Origin: Mariaggregatimicrobium sp964498785
GTDB taxonomy: Bacteria; Zhuqueibacterota; Zhuqueibacteria; Thermofontimicrobiales; Thiofontviventaceae
Length of the DNA stretch: 12,345 bases
Assembly: GCA_964498785.1 (NCBI GenBank)
Contig: CAZCJL010000161.1
Span: forward strand, 1-12,345
Direction: 5' to 3'
In this document: positions 1-8,548 of the stretch, one piece after another
How the letters are laid out: each line of letters starts with the position of its first letter
Numbering within the stretch: the first letter of the stretch is position 1
Notes under the pieces: generated by a model
Seen by the model: only the letters and a program-made list of their open reading frames with translations
Told to the model about the DNA's origin: nothing
The model's database searches: none
Made by a program: the position numbers and the translations under genes

Positions 1-186
1 TTAAAGAGAATCCGAAAGCTTTGATGCACACCATCAATTATTGAATGGATACCATGTATTTTTATTTATAAGGAAAGCATGGCACTTTTTTTATTCCTGA
101 ATTTCCATCTTTCAACAAGCTATTCATGATTTTCATTGATTAATTCAATTGAAATGATTATTTTGTGGCAGACGTTTGGTAAAAAA

Positions 187-202
187 TAACCCAAACGGGT
201 TA
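187..202. terminator. Possible small terminator hairpin
   Basis: TAACCC and GGGTTA form a 6-bp stem around the loop AAAC. On the - strand the stem is followed directly by six T residues, which is the form of an intrinsic terminator. On the + strand the tail is TGTATTTATT, a poor U-tract. No - strand gene is seen between this site and the receptor, so it may instead weakly end a + strand gene lying left of the window. Confidence 0.3.
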
Positions 203-280
203 TGTATTTATTGTGAGAAATCTCGCATTTTAAGAATACCCGAATTGTTGTTGTTCTGAAATACGTCTAGTACACATAAC

Positions 281-331
281 GCAATGAAACCCCGGAACAC
301 CTCCGATGAATCACAAGAGACTCTTCATTGC
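281..331. repeat. Inverted repeat with GCAATGAA arms
   Basis: Perfect 8-base arms, GCAATGAA at 281-288 and TTCATTGC at 324-331, enclose 35 bases. It resembles the dispersed intergenic palindromes found in many environmental genomes, but only one copy is in the window, so family membership is inference. Confidence 0.3.
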
Positions 332-410
332 TCTGCACCCCGAAGTGACAAAGATGGAGAACGGTGGATTTTAACTTATTCATTTTAATCTAAAAATAAT
401 CGGGCACAAT

Positions 411-2930
411 ATGAACGCTTTTCTGAAATGGAAATGTCTTCTTTTCTCTCTCCTTATATTATATTATCCGATAAAAAGTTATGCCGGCGTGACCGGCACA
501 TTAGCCGGAACTGTGATCGATGGCGAAACCGGGGAGCCGCTGCCTGGTGCGAATGTCATCCTCGTCGATACGCAACTGGGAGCTGCTGCGGATGAGAAGG
601 GGAGGTATCTGATCCAGAATATTCGTCCGGGAACGTACAAAGTATCTGCGGCTGTGATCGGATATACCACGATGACTAAAACCGGCGTGCGGATTCTGGT
701 GGACCGGCGCACGAATGTGCATTTTGAGCTGACGCCGGAAGCGCTTTCGCTGGGCAAAGAAATCGTAGTGACTGCGCCCAAAGAACTCATCCAGATGGAT
801 GTGACCGGTTCGCAGCACGAGGTGCGCGGGGATCTGATCAAGTCGATGCCGGTGAATACGCCGGAAGAGATCGTGAATTTGCAGCCCGGGGTTGTGGAAG
901 GTCACATTCGCGGCGGAAGGGAGACGGAAGTGCTCTATCTCGTGGATGGCGTGCCGGTGCAGGAAGCGATTCTGGGTGGGCGTGGTATCACCATTCCCAA
1001 TGTGTCCATTGCGGATATGACCATTCTCACCGGCGGTTTCAATGCAGAATACGGCAACGCGATGTCCGGCGTGATCAATATCATCAGTCACGAAGGCACG
1101 GACGAGCATAAATTCTACGCCGAGGGTTTTTCCGATGATGCGGGAGTTTTCCCCGGCTCGTGGGATGATACGCATTTCGACCGCTTCCGCAATGTAGAAG
1201 TCGCTGCAGGTGGTCCGATGATCGATGGCATTTACTACTATGTGGCGGGACAGTACATTGCCAGCGACACCCGATGGCGCAGACCGTTTCGCTCCGCGTT
1301 CGGTGGTCCGATAGAACAACAATTGCACGGAAATGCCAAGCTCTCCATCAATTTTCATCCCACACAGAAACTCGTGTTGCAGGCGCTGTATTCGGCTTCG
1401 GATTGGCGCGCATACGAACATCGCTGGCTTCATAATTTATCCGGACTTCCGCCGCGTGAGAAGAACAGCTATCGACTCAATGCATCATGGACGCATACGC
1501 TGAGTGAAAAGACGTTTTACACAGCGAAAATCAGTTATTACGATGTGCTGAAATCGGTGCTCGGCAAGCAGCAGGAGCAATATGAAATCGATATCGAATT
1601 CGATGAGAACGGACTGTTTATTCTGGACGGCGAAAAAGCGTGGTGGCAGGATTCGCAGGAAATCATCTCCACGGCGCGCATCGATCTGGTCAGCCAGGTC
1701 AGCCACACGCACCAAATCAAAACAGGCGTTGATTTCACGTATTACGATCTGTTCATGAACAATATTCAGATCGAACCGTTTCCACCGGATTTTCACCCGG
1801 AGCTGCCACCCGAATTTCGGTTTAATGTATATAATACTCATTATCGATATTATCCCAAAATGGGTTCGTTTTATATCCAGGATAAAATCGATCTGGAACG
1901 GCTGTCTTTAAATTTGGGAATCCGGTTTGATTATCTGGACCCGTCCGGTCAGCGTCCGGCGATTGAAAGCATCGAAAAAAAGAATGATTACGAAATTCAG
2001 GTGTTTACCAGCACACGTCCAACCTCGGTGAAATCACAATGGAGCCCGCGACTGGGACTTTCGTTTCCGGTAAGCGAAAATGATAAAATCCATCTGAATT
2101 ACGGGCATTTTTTCCAGGCGCCGCTGTTCGATTATTTGTACACCAATCTGGATTATAATTTCTCCGGTTATAATCCGCTGGTCGGAAATCCGGATCTGGA
2201 GCCGGAAAAAACGTCCGCTATCGAGGTGGGGTATGAGCGGGAAATTTCCGAAAACACGATGTTCAGCGTAACGTTGTTCAATAAAGACATCACCAATTTA
2301 GTGGATGTGCAGTATTTTGAAATCCCGGTTGAAGAAACCGGTCTGTATTCCAGCGGAACATACACCCGTTACGTGAACCTGGCGTATGGCAATGCGAAAG
2401 GCATCGAATTTTTTCTGCGGAAGAAATACGGGGAAAGTTTGAAGGGACAGGCGAGCTATTCGCTGATGTCTGCCAAAGGATCGAGCTTTGCCGTGGGTGA
2501 CAAGGCGAATATGCTGCAATACGGTGGTCTGGTGAAAACGACTGAAAATTATCTGAGCTGGGATCAGCGGCACACGTTTGCGATGTACCTCGATTATCAG
2601 CAGCCGAAAAGCTGGGGCGCCAATGTGGTGTGGCGGATCAACAGTCCGAAACCGTATACGCTGGATGAAGATGAATACGAGAATAATCAAAAAGTGATTT
2701 ATCCCAATAATAAACGGCTGGACTGGACCAATTGTCTGGATATTAAATTAAAGAAGATGTTTGATGTCGGTTTCGGCATTTGGGGATTGCAAATGGAAAT
2801 TCGGAACGTGCTGGATAGCAAAAATCTACTGTGGCGGGATATGGAAGGACGCATCGGCGGGATGATGGCTGATCCCGCGGCGTATGATGTGGGCAGGCGG
2901 TTGAAGGTGGGGGTGGTATGGCAGAATTGA
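411..2930 (+). CDS. TonB-dependent outer-membrane receptor with carboxypeptidase-regulatory-like N-terminal domain
   Basis: This 839-residue protein is probably an outer-membrane gated channel that imports a ligand using energy passed through TonB; the ligand cannot be read from the sequence. Residues 1-25 look like a signal peptide ending SYA. Residues 29-110 form a carboxypeptidase-regulatory-like beta-sandwich (GTVIDGETGEPLPGANV, then DEKGRYLIQNIRPGTYKV). EIVVTA at about 117-122 looks like a TonB box. Residues about 128-228 are the plug, with YLVDGVPV and the closing motif GGFNAEYGNAMSGVINI. The remainder is a beta-barrel rich in alternating aromatic strands, with the family motif NPDLEPEKT. 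The C-terminus is VGVVWQN. Length is normal for the family, and there is no SusD-like partner next to it. The ATG at 411 is chosen because the signal peptide starts there; no clear Shine-Dalgarno is visible. A hairpin terminator follows. Homologues with this architecture often occur beside secreted T9SS proteins, as here. Confidence 0.93.
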   Translation: MNAFLKWKCLLFSLLILYYPIKSYAGVTGTLAGTVIDGETGEPLPGANVILVDTQLGAAADEKGRYLIQNIRPGTYKVSAAVIGYTTMTKTGVRILVDRRTNVHFELTPEALSLGKEIVVTAPKELIQMDVTGSQHEVRGDLIKSMPVNTPEEIVNLQPGVVEGHIRGGRETEVLYLVDGVPVQEAILGGRGITIPNVSIADMTILTGGFNAEYGNAMSGVINIISHEGTDEHKFYAEGFSDDAGVFPGSWDDTHFDRFRNVEVAAGGPMIDGIYYYVAGQYIASDTRWRRPFRSAFGGPIEQQLHGNAKLSINFHPTQKLVLQALYSASDWRAYEHRWLHNLSGLPPREKNSYRLNASWTHTLSEKTFYTAKISYYDVLKSVLGKQQEQYEIDIEFDENGLFILDGEKAWWQDSQEIISTARIDLVSQVSHTHQIKTGVDFTYYDLFMNNIQIEPFPPDFHPELPPEFRFNVYNTHYRYYPKMGSFYIQDKIDLERLSLNLGIRFDYLDPSGQRPAIESIEKKNDYEIQVFTSTRPTSVKSQWSPRLGLSFPVSENDKIHLNYGHFFQAPLFDYLYTNLDYNFSGYNPLVGNPDLEPEKTSAIEVGYEREISENTMFSVTLFNKDITNLVDVQYFEIPVEETGLYSSGTYTRYVNLAYGNAKGIEFFLRKKYGESLKGQASYSLMSAKGSSFAVGDKANMLQYGGLVKTTENYLSWDQRHTFAMYLDYQQPKSWGANVVWRINSPKPYTLDEDEYENNQKVIYPNNKRLDWTNCLDIKLKKMFDVGFGIWGLQMEIRNVLDSKNLLWRDMEGRIGGMMADPAAYDVGRRLKVGVVWQN

Positions 2931-2954
2931 TGCGCCGTGGCTGGCGTCTAACAT

Positions 2955-3007
2955 CCCCCTGATTTCGCCTGCGGCGAAATTGCCCCCCTTCAAAGGGGGA
3001 ATTTTTA
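2955..3007 (+). terminator. Double-hairpin intrinsic terminator
   Basis: Just after the receptor stop there is a perfect 8-bp hairpin (ATTTCGCC, loop TGC, GGCGAAAT; 2962-2980). A second GC stem follows (CCCCCT, loop TCAA, AGGGGG; 2984-2999) and runs into AATTTTTATT. The second has the form of a rho-independent terminator. An extra CCCCCT at 2955-2960 could also pair with the AGGGGG, closing one larger stem around the first hairpin. Confidence 0.7.
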
Positions 3008-3015
3008 TTGATATT

Positions 3016-3071
3016 CGTCTCACGTCTTACGTCTCATGTTTTTCGTTTCTCGTTTTACGTTTGACGTTTCA
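3016..3071 (+). repeat. Eight tandem 7-bp repeats (consensus CGTYTYA)
   Basis: The leader of the next gene is made of eight consecutive heptamers in exact register: CGTCTCA, CGTCTTA, CGTCTCA, TGTTTTT, CGTTTCT, CGTTTTA, CGTTTGA, CGTTTCA. The array ends 20 bases before the GTG start. The units have diverged, so fast length change by slippage is less likely than in a perfect array. The function is unknown. Confidence 0.8.
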
Positions 3072-3091
3072 CATAAAAAGGAGAAATTCAA

Positions 3092-5692
3092 GTGAAATTT
3101 CGAAAAATATACATTCCGATTGTACTCATTATAATAGCCGCCGGAATTTTCGCCGGAAGCCGGCTGCTGAATAAACCGGAACGAAAGAAAATGTCCGGCG
3201 CAATGCAGGCGCTGCAATTTTTCACGAAGACACGGGCGTATCCGAATAAGGATATTTCTAATGATGCGCACTACCGGGCGTTTGTACACTCGAAAATGGC
3301 GCTTCGGAAAATGCAGGGTTCGAATGATGCTGTGGAACCGTGGAAATTGCTGGGACCGAAAAATGTCGGCGGGCGGACGAAGGCGATTGCAATCAATCCG
3401 CTCAATTCCCGCAATCTCTGGGCAGGCGCTGCCAGTGGCGGACTGTGGCGCAGCAAATCGGCGGGAGAAGGCGCACAGGCGTGGGAATACGTGGATACGG
3501 GATTTCCGGTGCTGGGCGTGTGTACCATTGCCATCAATCCCGTGGATACGAATAATATATATATCGGAACCGGCGAGGTTTATGGCTATCAAAACTCTAC
3601 CGGCGGGATTGTGGAGCGAATGACACGGGGCAGTTATGGCATCGGGCTTTTGAAATCATCCGATGGCGGCAGGACGTGGCAAAAGGCACTGGACTGGGCG
3701 TATTTTCAGCAACGCGGGGTGCAGAAGATCGTGATCAATCCTCTGGATCATAACGTGCTGTATGCTGCAACGACAGAGGGCACCTATAAATCATCGAACG
3801 CCGGCGAAACCTGGGTGCAGGTGCATGATGTGAAAATGGCGATGGATATTGATATCGATCTATCGGATACCAGCAGGGTATTTGTGGCGTGCGGGGATTT
3901 GAACAGCGAAGGCGCCGGCGTGTACCGAAGCCAAAACGCCGGCGACACCTGGTCGCTGTTGAAAAACGGGATGCTCGACGGCTATTCCGGGAAAGTCAGC
4001 ATCGATATTTATCCGCAGGATCCGCAGTTCGTTTACGCGCATGTGGCCAACAGCACGAAAACCATCGGTATTTTCACCAGTTATGATGGCGGCGATTCAT
4101 GGATTCGCTCCTCGAATCAGGATATTGCCAAATACCAGGGATGGTACTCGCAATTCGTTGAAGTGCACCGGGATGATCCCAATCGCGTAATCGCCGCGGG
4201 CGTCGATCTCTGGAAATCCACTGATGGCGGTTATCATTTCGATAAAAAATCAGACTGGAGCAAATGGTACTTCGGCGTCGTGCCGGTGGGCGGAACCGAA
4301 GGACCGCCGGATTATGTCCATGCGGACATTCACGATATTGCCGTCCACCCGGACGATCCGAACACCTTTTATCTGGCGACAGATGGCGGGATTTTTCGCT
4401 CCACGGATTTCGGCGAGACGTTTGAAGGCTTGAACGGCGGATATGCCACGACGCAGTTTTACAATGGCTTTTCCTGCGCGCCGGCAGATTCGCAATTTGC
4501 CATCGGCGGTTTGCAGGACAACGGCACGGTAATTTACGAGGGAAATCCGGCATGGCGCCGTGCTGCCGGCGGCGACGGCTGCTGGACGGCGATAGACCCC
4601 AATCATCCGGATACCGTTTACGCATCGTATCAATATTTGAGTATTATTAAATCCGTTAATCGCGGCATCAATTGGCGCAATGCCACCGACGGCATGATCT
4701 GGAGCCAGTACATACCGTTCGTTGCGCCCTATCTGGTGTCACCCACGCACAGCAACATTTTGTACGCCGGCGCGGACAGAATTTATAAATCCACCGATGG
4801 AGCCAGCAACTGGATTTCCACGACCGAAGTATATGCATTGAGCGGCGATGCGGTGATTTCCATGGCAATCTCTGCCACGAATCCGGATACGGTTTATGTC
4901 GCTACTGCGCCGAATTTTGCAAAGACAATGATTCTCCGCACTATCGATGGCGGCGCGACCTGGGAGATGATGGCGCAGGCAGAGGAAGCCGGAATCCCCA
5001 ATCGCTATCCCATGGATCTGGCGGTAAATCCCAACGACTCGCGGGAAGTTTACGCCGCGTTTTCAGGATTCGGAACATCCCATTTATACAGATCGTCCAA
5101 TGCCGGGATTTCCTGGACTGATATCGGCGCCGGACTGCCGGACGTCCCCACCTCCGCAGTGGCGCTCGATCCGCTGTTCCCGGATCACATTTACGTGGGC
5201 AACGATCTTGGCGTTTACGTTTCCACAGACCGCGGGCTGAATTGGGAGGAGTGGAGCCGCGGCATGCCCACTGCCATTGTGATGGATTTGACCATTTCCC
5301 CGGCAAACCGGGCGCTTCGTGCCGCGACGCACGGTAATGGCGTCTGGGAGCGCATATTGGTCGGCGCGACCGGAACAATGGTCGCCGAAGCCCCGCCTGC
5401 GAAAAGCACGACCTTCCAACTGCACCAGAATTATCCCAATCCGTTCTCCAAATCCGGCAAGAATGGCACAACGATCACAAAAATCCGCTTCGATCTCAGC
5501 CGGACGGATGATGTTGTGCTGAAAGTCTACAATGTGCTGGGTCAGGAAATCTCCACGCTGGCGCAGGGGAAATTTCAACCGGGTCGGCATGAAATCGGAT
5601 TCGAGGCATCGAATCTGCCGGCGGGCGTTTATCCGTACGTGCTGAGAATCGGGGAGCGTGTGTTGACGAAGAAGATGTTGGTTGTTGATTGA
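3092..5692 (+). CDS. Secreted Asp-box (BNR/sortilin-like) beta-propeller protein with T9SS type-A sorting domain
   Basis: An 866-residue exported protein. The start is the GTG at 3092, set by AAAAAGGAG ending 8 bases upstream. Residues 6-22 form a hydrophobic signal sequence after KFRK. From about residue 84 (LLGPKNVGGRTKAIAINP) the protein is a multi-bladed propeller. About eleven Asp-box-type turns are visible between residues 189 and 720, for example SSDGGRTW, SSNAGETW, SYDGGDSW, TIDGGATW and STDRGLNW. Similar repeats occur in sialidases, Vps10/sortilin propellers and Ycf48-like proteins; I see nothing that proves an enzyme active site, so a binding or structural role is equally likely. 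Residues 775-866 are a T9SS type-A sorting domain (QNYPNPF, then VYNVLGQE, ending KKMLVVD), predicting transport by the Por machinery and attachment or release at the cell surface. The last 100 codons lie in a 574-bp repeat found again at 10125. Confidence 0.88.
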   Translation: MKFRKIYIPIVLIIIAAGIFAGSRLLNKPERKKMSGAMQALQFFTKTRAYPNKDISNDAHYRAFVHSKMALRKMQGSNDAVEPWKLLGPKNVGGRTKAIAINPLNSRNLWAGAASGGLWRSKSAGEGAQAWEYVDTGFPVLGVCTIAINPVDTNNIYIGTGEVYGYQNSTGGIVERMTRGSYGIGLLKSSDGGRTWQKALDWAYFQQRGVQKIVINPLDHNVLYAATTEGTYKSSNAGETWVQVHDVKMAMDIDIDLSDTSRVFVACGDLNSEGAGVYRSQNAGDTWSLLKNGMLDGYSGKVSIDIYPQDPQFVYAHVANSTKTIGIFTSYDGGDSWIRSSNQDIAKYQGWYSQFVEVHRDDPNRVIAAGVDLWKSTDGGYHFDKKSDWSKWYFGVVPVGGTEGPPDYVHADIHDIAVHPDDPNTFYLATDGGIFRSTDFGETFEGLNGGYATTQFYNGFSCAPADSQFAIGGLQDNGTVIYEGNPAWRRAAGGDGCWTAIDPNHPDTVYASYQYLSIIKSVNRGINWRNATDGMIWSQYIPFVAPYLVSPTHSNILYAGADRIYKSTDGASNWISTTEVYALSGDAVISMAISATNPDTVYVATAPNFAKTMILRTIDGGATWEMMAQAEEAGIPNRYPMDLAVNPNDSREVYAAFSGFGTSHLYRSSNAGISWTDIGAGLPDVPTSAVALDPLFPDHIYVGNDLGVYVSTDRGLNWEEWSRGMPTAIVMDLTISPANRALRAATHGNGVWERILVGATGTMVAEAPPAKSTTFQLHQNYPNPFSKSGKNGTTITKIRFDLSRTDDVVLKVYNVLGQEISTLAQGKFQPGRHEIGFEASNLPAGVYPYVLRIGERVLTKKMLVVD

Positions 5693-5960
5693 TTCCAAAT
5701 CCGTCTAATAGGAGACAGTTATTCCAACGTTCTCTCTTGCTGATTCCACACCTGAAAACCCAACCTGGTTAGCAGCTAATTCAATCATCCTGGCAGCCAT
5801 TTCAGAATACCCGTTATCGCCTTCCGTTCCAATTGATGTGAAAATCACTGCATAATATGGCGGTGTTGGGCTATTGCGATCATTTTTAGATTCTTGAGTT
5901 TCCTGTTTTATTGTTATTGATTGGGGATTCTTATGTTTATGCGTGGTATTTAAGCTTATA
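5387..5960. repeat. Direct repeat, copy 1 (T9SS tail plus ABM remnant)
   Basis: This block aligns without any gap to 10125-10698, at a constant offset of 4738 bases. By eye there are about 26 mismatches in the roughly 295-bp tail-coding part, only 2 in the 211 bases 5660-5870, and about 14 in the final 90. The left end falls in the linker before the sorting domain. The right end (5960) coincides with the outer box of the attC-like site at 5956-6085. Recombination between the copies would delete or circularise about 4.7 kb carrying the ATPase and lipoprotein genes. Confidence 0.9.
5705..5883 (-). pseudogene. Broken antibiotic-biosynthesis-monooxygenase (ABM) family gene, copy 1
   Basis: The - strand reads PPYYAVIFTSIGTEGDNGY, then ELAANQVGF and ESARENVGITVSY. 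From memory of the family, this is the N-terminal half of small (about 100-residue) ABM-domain proteins. The reading stops at a TAG exactly where relatives have the conserved Trp (VSYW). Beyond it TDLESINN still resembles the family before running into the propeller gene's 3' end, so the second half is missing. A likely original start, ATG at 5883-5881, is 26 rather than 27 bases before the YYAV codons, so it is out of frame by one base. The open frame continues upstream to 6034, but that extension shows no family similarity. Copy 2 at 10443 shares the out-of-frame start and the TAG. Confidence is good for the family, and fair that the gene is dead. Confidence 0.7.
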
Positions 5961-6085
5961 GCGCCCATGCTCACCCGCTGCCACAGCGTAGGATTAAATT
6001 CTAAATAACAACAGCTTTTTATAATCCCCAGCAAAACCAGTCAGACCACTCGGCTTTTGCAATCGGGTGCAGCAAAGGGTTATAT
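5956..6085 (-). other. attC-like recombination site 1 (after the ATPase gene)
   Basis: On the - strand the layout is ATATAAC (6085-6079), a 5-base spacer, GCTGCACCCG (6073-6064), a long loop, CGGGTGAGC (5977-5969), a 6-base spacer, then GCTATAA (5962-5956). The inner boxes are complementary apart from one extra G in the first, as in true attC sites where an unpaired base sets strand choice. A second hairpin (GCAAAA and TTTTGC, 6031-6060) lies in the loop. The outer boxes fit RYYYAAC and GTTRRRY only partly, so this is a degenerate or divergent site. It separates the ATPase unit from the ABM remnant. Confidence 0.5.
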
Positions 6086-6127
6086 CCTTATTATTTTGCG
6101 GATTACATTGTGAGTAGATCAAAAGTT

Positions 6128-8548
6128 TCATTGAGGTAAATTTGATTCATTTTTGTAGTAAATATTTGATCTTAGATCATGGCTTCCGCAACGGCATTTA
6201 AAAGAACTATCAGCTGTTTCATATTCAACAAATCGTTGACAATCTCCATCGCATTGGAATATGGATTCAATCTCCTTCCAATGTTCCAAAATTCTTTTAA
6301 TTTCAGAAGCAGTATATTCAATATCTTTCCAGTGCATACAATAATTTCTGAAAAGAGCATCAGTCTCAAATCTGTTCAACAAATTGAATAGTTTATGATC
6401 TGCTTTTAGTTTATCCTTAATCCTCTTTTTTAATGCATCAAATAATTCGGAAAGAACATACTGATTATTTATTCTAAACTGAATAGGAGAATGAAGATTC
6501 TGATTTAGAACTTGAATAATCCATTCGAGGTAAACACCTAATTTATGGCCTGCCTCTCGCCCATAATCTTTTAAAATATCATCTTCAATTCTTTCGAAAG
6601 AGCTTTTCGCCACCTCAATTTTCGGACCAGTGGGAAAATCCCAACCATAGAACCTGCGTTTGTTCCACCTTGGAAACCTCTTATTAAGCTGGTCAAACCA
6701 GAGAATATCATGCGTAAGAACTAAGAATTGGAAATCGGAGAAATGTTCATGTATGAGTTCTATCACTCGAGGTCTTTTATAAGCATCGAAACTATTGATT
6801 ACATCATCTAGAATTATAAATTTAAATTCTTTATTGAAATGTTTTATAGCTGCTAAAAACACAGCTAATCCAAAGCTATTAATTTGAGATTCGCTTAAAA
6901 CCTTATAAGCGGGACTAAGGGATTCACCTGCAAAATCAATTTCTAATTCAATCGCTTTATCCCGCCCTTCGACTAATTTTATTTGAGGGTTTTTAATGTA
7001 GGGGTGATTATCTTCAAGTATATTGAAATAGGTGATAATATCATCTGAGATATCATCAAATGCAGCTTGTATTTGATTTTTTACCCAATTGTTATATTTG
7101 CTAAAATAGACATCAAATTTTTGCTTGCTCTCATTTAGCCAAGCAACCTTTTTTTTATTTAAGTCAAATTGAAAAAAAGAACTTTTTAGCTCATTCAATT
7201 TTGTATAGTCGTCAGTAAGATCAACTCTGGCGGTATCATCATTCAAAGTACTGATAAACCCTTCAACGCTCTTTTTTATTTGCTTTTCTTCCTCAACTAG
7301 CTTATCGAGAACTCCTACAAATTCCTGTTTGCTTAAATCAATTGCGACAATATTCGCAATAGTATTGGAGAGGGTTCTAATTGCAAGCACTGCGTTTTCT
7401 GCAACTGTATGAATAGAAACAAAAAAGTCGTTGAGCTTTTCTCTGACTATATCCGATTCGATATCATTTACTCTTTGTATTTTAGAAATGAGCGAGTTAA
7501 GGGTATTTGTTAATGTTTCCTTTTCTTTTGTGAATCTATCGTAATTCTTTTTGAGGTCAGCTAGTTCTAAATGCTTTTTCTTGATATGGGCTTCGAGATC
7601 GTCATTAAATGTTAGATCGCAAAGAGGGCAAATATTTTTATCGACTGAATCCTCTAAAATATTTAATCCACTTTCATAAAGACTGATCCTCGAAAGATTC
7701 GATATATTAGTCTCGTCTTCCTTGATACTATTAAAAAGTGCTTCAATTGAGGTAAGGGCATTTCCAATTTTCGAAACCGGATAAAACTGTTCAAGTTTCG
7801 ATTTAAAGGCTTTCCATTCTGCAAGTTCTTTTGTTTTTGGATTATTTTCTATTAGGCTTTTGAGATTGTTATAGATGAGATTTACTTCTGTAAAACCATT
7901 AATTTCTTGCAAGCTGTGTTTAGCTGCAATGCGATTGATAGAGGCCAAAACCAATGTTTCATTTGGCTTTTCTGAAATATCCAGAGTGGATTTTAGTATT
8001 TTTGCATTTTGTTCTTGGAGGCTAAAATATTTGTCAATTTTTAATTGAAGAGAATTCGAATAGGTTTTCATACCATTCTGCACAATTAATCCAATCTCAA
8101 ATCCCAAATATTTTGCTAAATATTGGTACTTTTCTGCTTTCCGGAAATATACAAATTTTTGAAGATCACCATATCGCAGATGACAAGGATGTGTGACTAC
8201 CGCTTTAAAAGTTTCGTGATCACCTTTGATTATTGGTTGTGTGATTCTTTTGGGATTATATTTACATTTGATTGGATCAGTATTGCCTTCAAGTTCTATT
8301 TCAACATAACTGTCTTGACCATCAGAGTCAATGTGAGGATATGCTTTTTCACCGGCATCCTCTCGCGACAGATGGTTTATCTTTGAATCTCGGAACCATT
8401 CCCATGCATCTACAATTGAGCTTTTACCCGTGCCGTTTTTGCCGTAAATTGCGAGAGATGTCAGATTGCTTCCTTTTTGAAATGGAAAAACTATTTCGAG
8501 CTTTATGCCCCTAAAATTTTTAACTTTTATGTTCTTTATCATTGCCAT
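6128..8548 (-). CDS. SMC/RecF-type AAA ATPase with zinc-hook-like and zinc-ribbon motifs, putative defence protein
   Basis: An 806-residue ABC-class ATPase. The N-terminus IKNIKVKNFRGIKLEI is typical of RecF/SbcC-like proteins. The Walker A motif GKNGTGKSS is at 36-44. The middle is long, charged and coiled-coil-like. It contains CPLC at 307-310 with His321 and His326, a zinc-hook-like or zinc-finger-like motif. The signature LSESQ is at 551-555, Walker B FIILDD at 577-582, the D-loop SFD at 586-588 and the switch LTHD at 611-614. A C-terminal extension of about 190 residues carries CDGDC (766-770) and CRC (785-787), a possible zinc ribbon. Related large ATPases act in anti-phage systems and DNA repair. 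Because it sits in an accessory region with a small partner, defence is my inference. It overlaps the upstream gene by 29 bases, so the two are probably translationally coupled. A second ATG at 8542 is possible. No nuclease motif is recognised. Confidence 0.8.
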   Translation of the reverse strand: MAMIKNIKVKNFRGIKLEIVFPFQKGSNLTSLAIYGKNGTGKSSIVDAWEWFRDSKINHLSREDAGEKAYPHIDSDGQDSYVEIELEGNTDPIKCKYNPKRITQPIIKGDHETFKAVVTHPCHLRYGDLQKFVYFRKAEKYQYLAKYLGFEIGLIVQNGMKTYSNSLQLKIDKYFSLQEQNAKILKSTLDISEKPNETLVLASINRIAAKHSLQEINGFTEVNLIYNNLKSLIENNPKTKELAEWKAFKSKLEQFYPVSKIGNALTSIEALFNSIKEDETNISNLSRISLYESGLNILEDSVDKNICPLCDLTFNDDLEAHIKKKHLELADLKKNYDRFTKEKETLTNTLNSLISKIQRVNDIESDIVREKLNDFFVSIHTVAENAVLAIRTLSNTIANIVAIDLSKQEFVGVLDKLVEEEKQIKKSVEGFISTLNDDTARVDLTDDYTKLNELKSSFFQFDLNKKKVAWLNESKQKFDVYFSKYNNWVKNQIQAAFDDISDDIITYFNILEDNHPYIKNPQIKLVEGRDKAIELEIDFAGESLSPAYKVLSESQINSFGLAVFLAAIKHFNKEFKFIILDDVINSFDAYKRPRVIELIHEHFSDFQFLVLTHDILWFDQLNKRFPRWNKRRFYGWDFPTGPKIEVAKSSFERIEDDILKDYGREAGHKLGVYLEWIIQVLNQNLHSPIQFRINNQYVLSELFDALKKRIKDKLKADHKLFNLLNRFETDALFRNYCMHWKDIEYTASEIKRILEHWKEIESIFQCDGDCQRFVEYETADSSFKCRCGSHDLRSNIYYKNESNLPQ

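Larger units (their letters stand above)
1..410. other. Intergenic region, no supported gene
   Basis: No open reading frame, tRNA or rRNA is recognisable in these 410 bases. The stretch is AT-rich and contains two small inverted repeats (187-202 and 281-331), listed separately. The 40 bases before the receptor start are AT-rich without a clear Shine-Dalgarno sequence, which is common in Bacteroidota-like genomes. The nonamer CACATAACG occurs at about 273-281 and again at about 8801-8809; this may be chance. Confidence 0.6.

Noticed and set aside
501..1433. 310-codon open frame on the - strand inside the receptor gene
   Set aside because: It lies antisense to clearly conserved TonB-receptor sequence, has an Arg/His-rich composition typical of a shadow frame, and has no motif of its own. 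The other antisense frames in 411-5692 were dropped for the same reason.
4074..5698. Several Arg/Pro-rich - strand frames antisense to the propeller gene
   Set aside because: Composition is that of shadows of GC-rich coding DNA. The frame near 5698 matters only because its first codons continue the ABM remnant.
5884..6034. Upstream in-frame extension of the ABM remnant as a real N-terminus
   Set aside because: It shows no family similarity, crosses the attC-like boundary at 5956-5962, and the likely original start (5883) is in another frame.
6128..8548. Assignment of the ATPase as RloC/PrrC anticodon nuclease, Rad50/SbcC or an OLD-family nuclease
   Set aside because: The zinc-hook-like CPLC recalls RloC and Rad50, but I cannot identify the anticodon-nuclease residues, an SbcD partner or a Toprim domain. 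A general call is safer.
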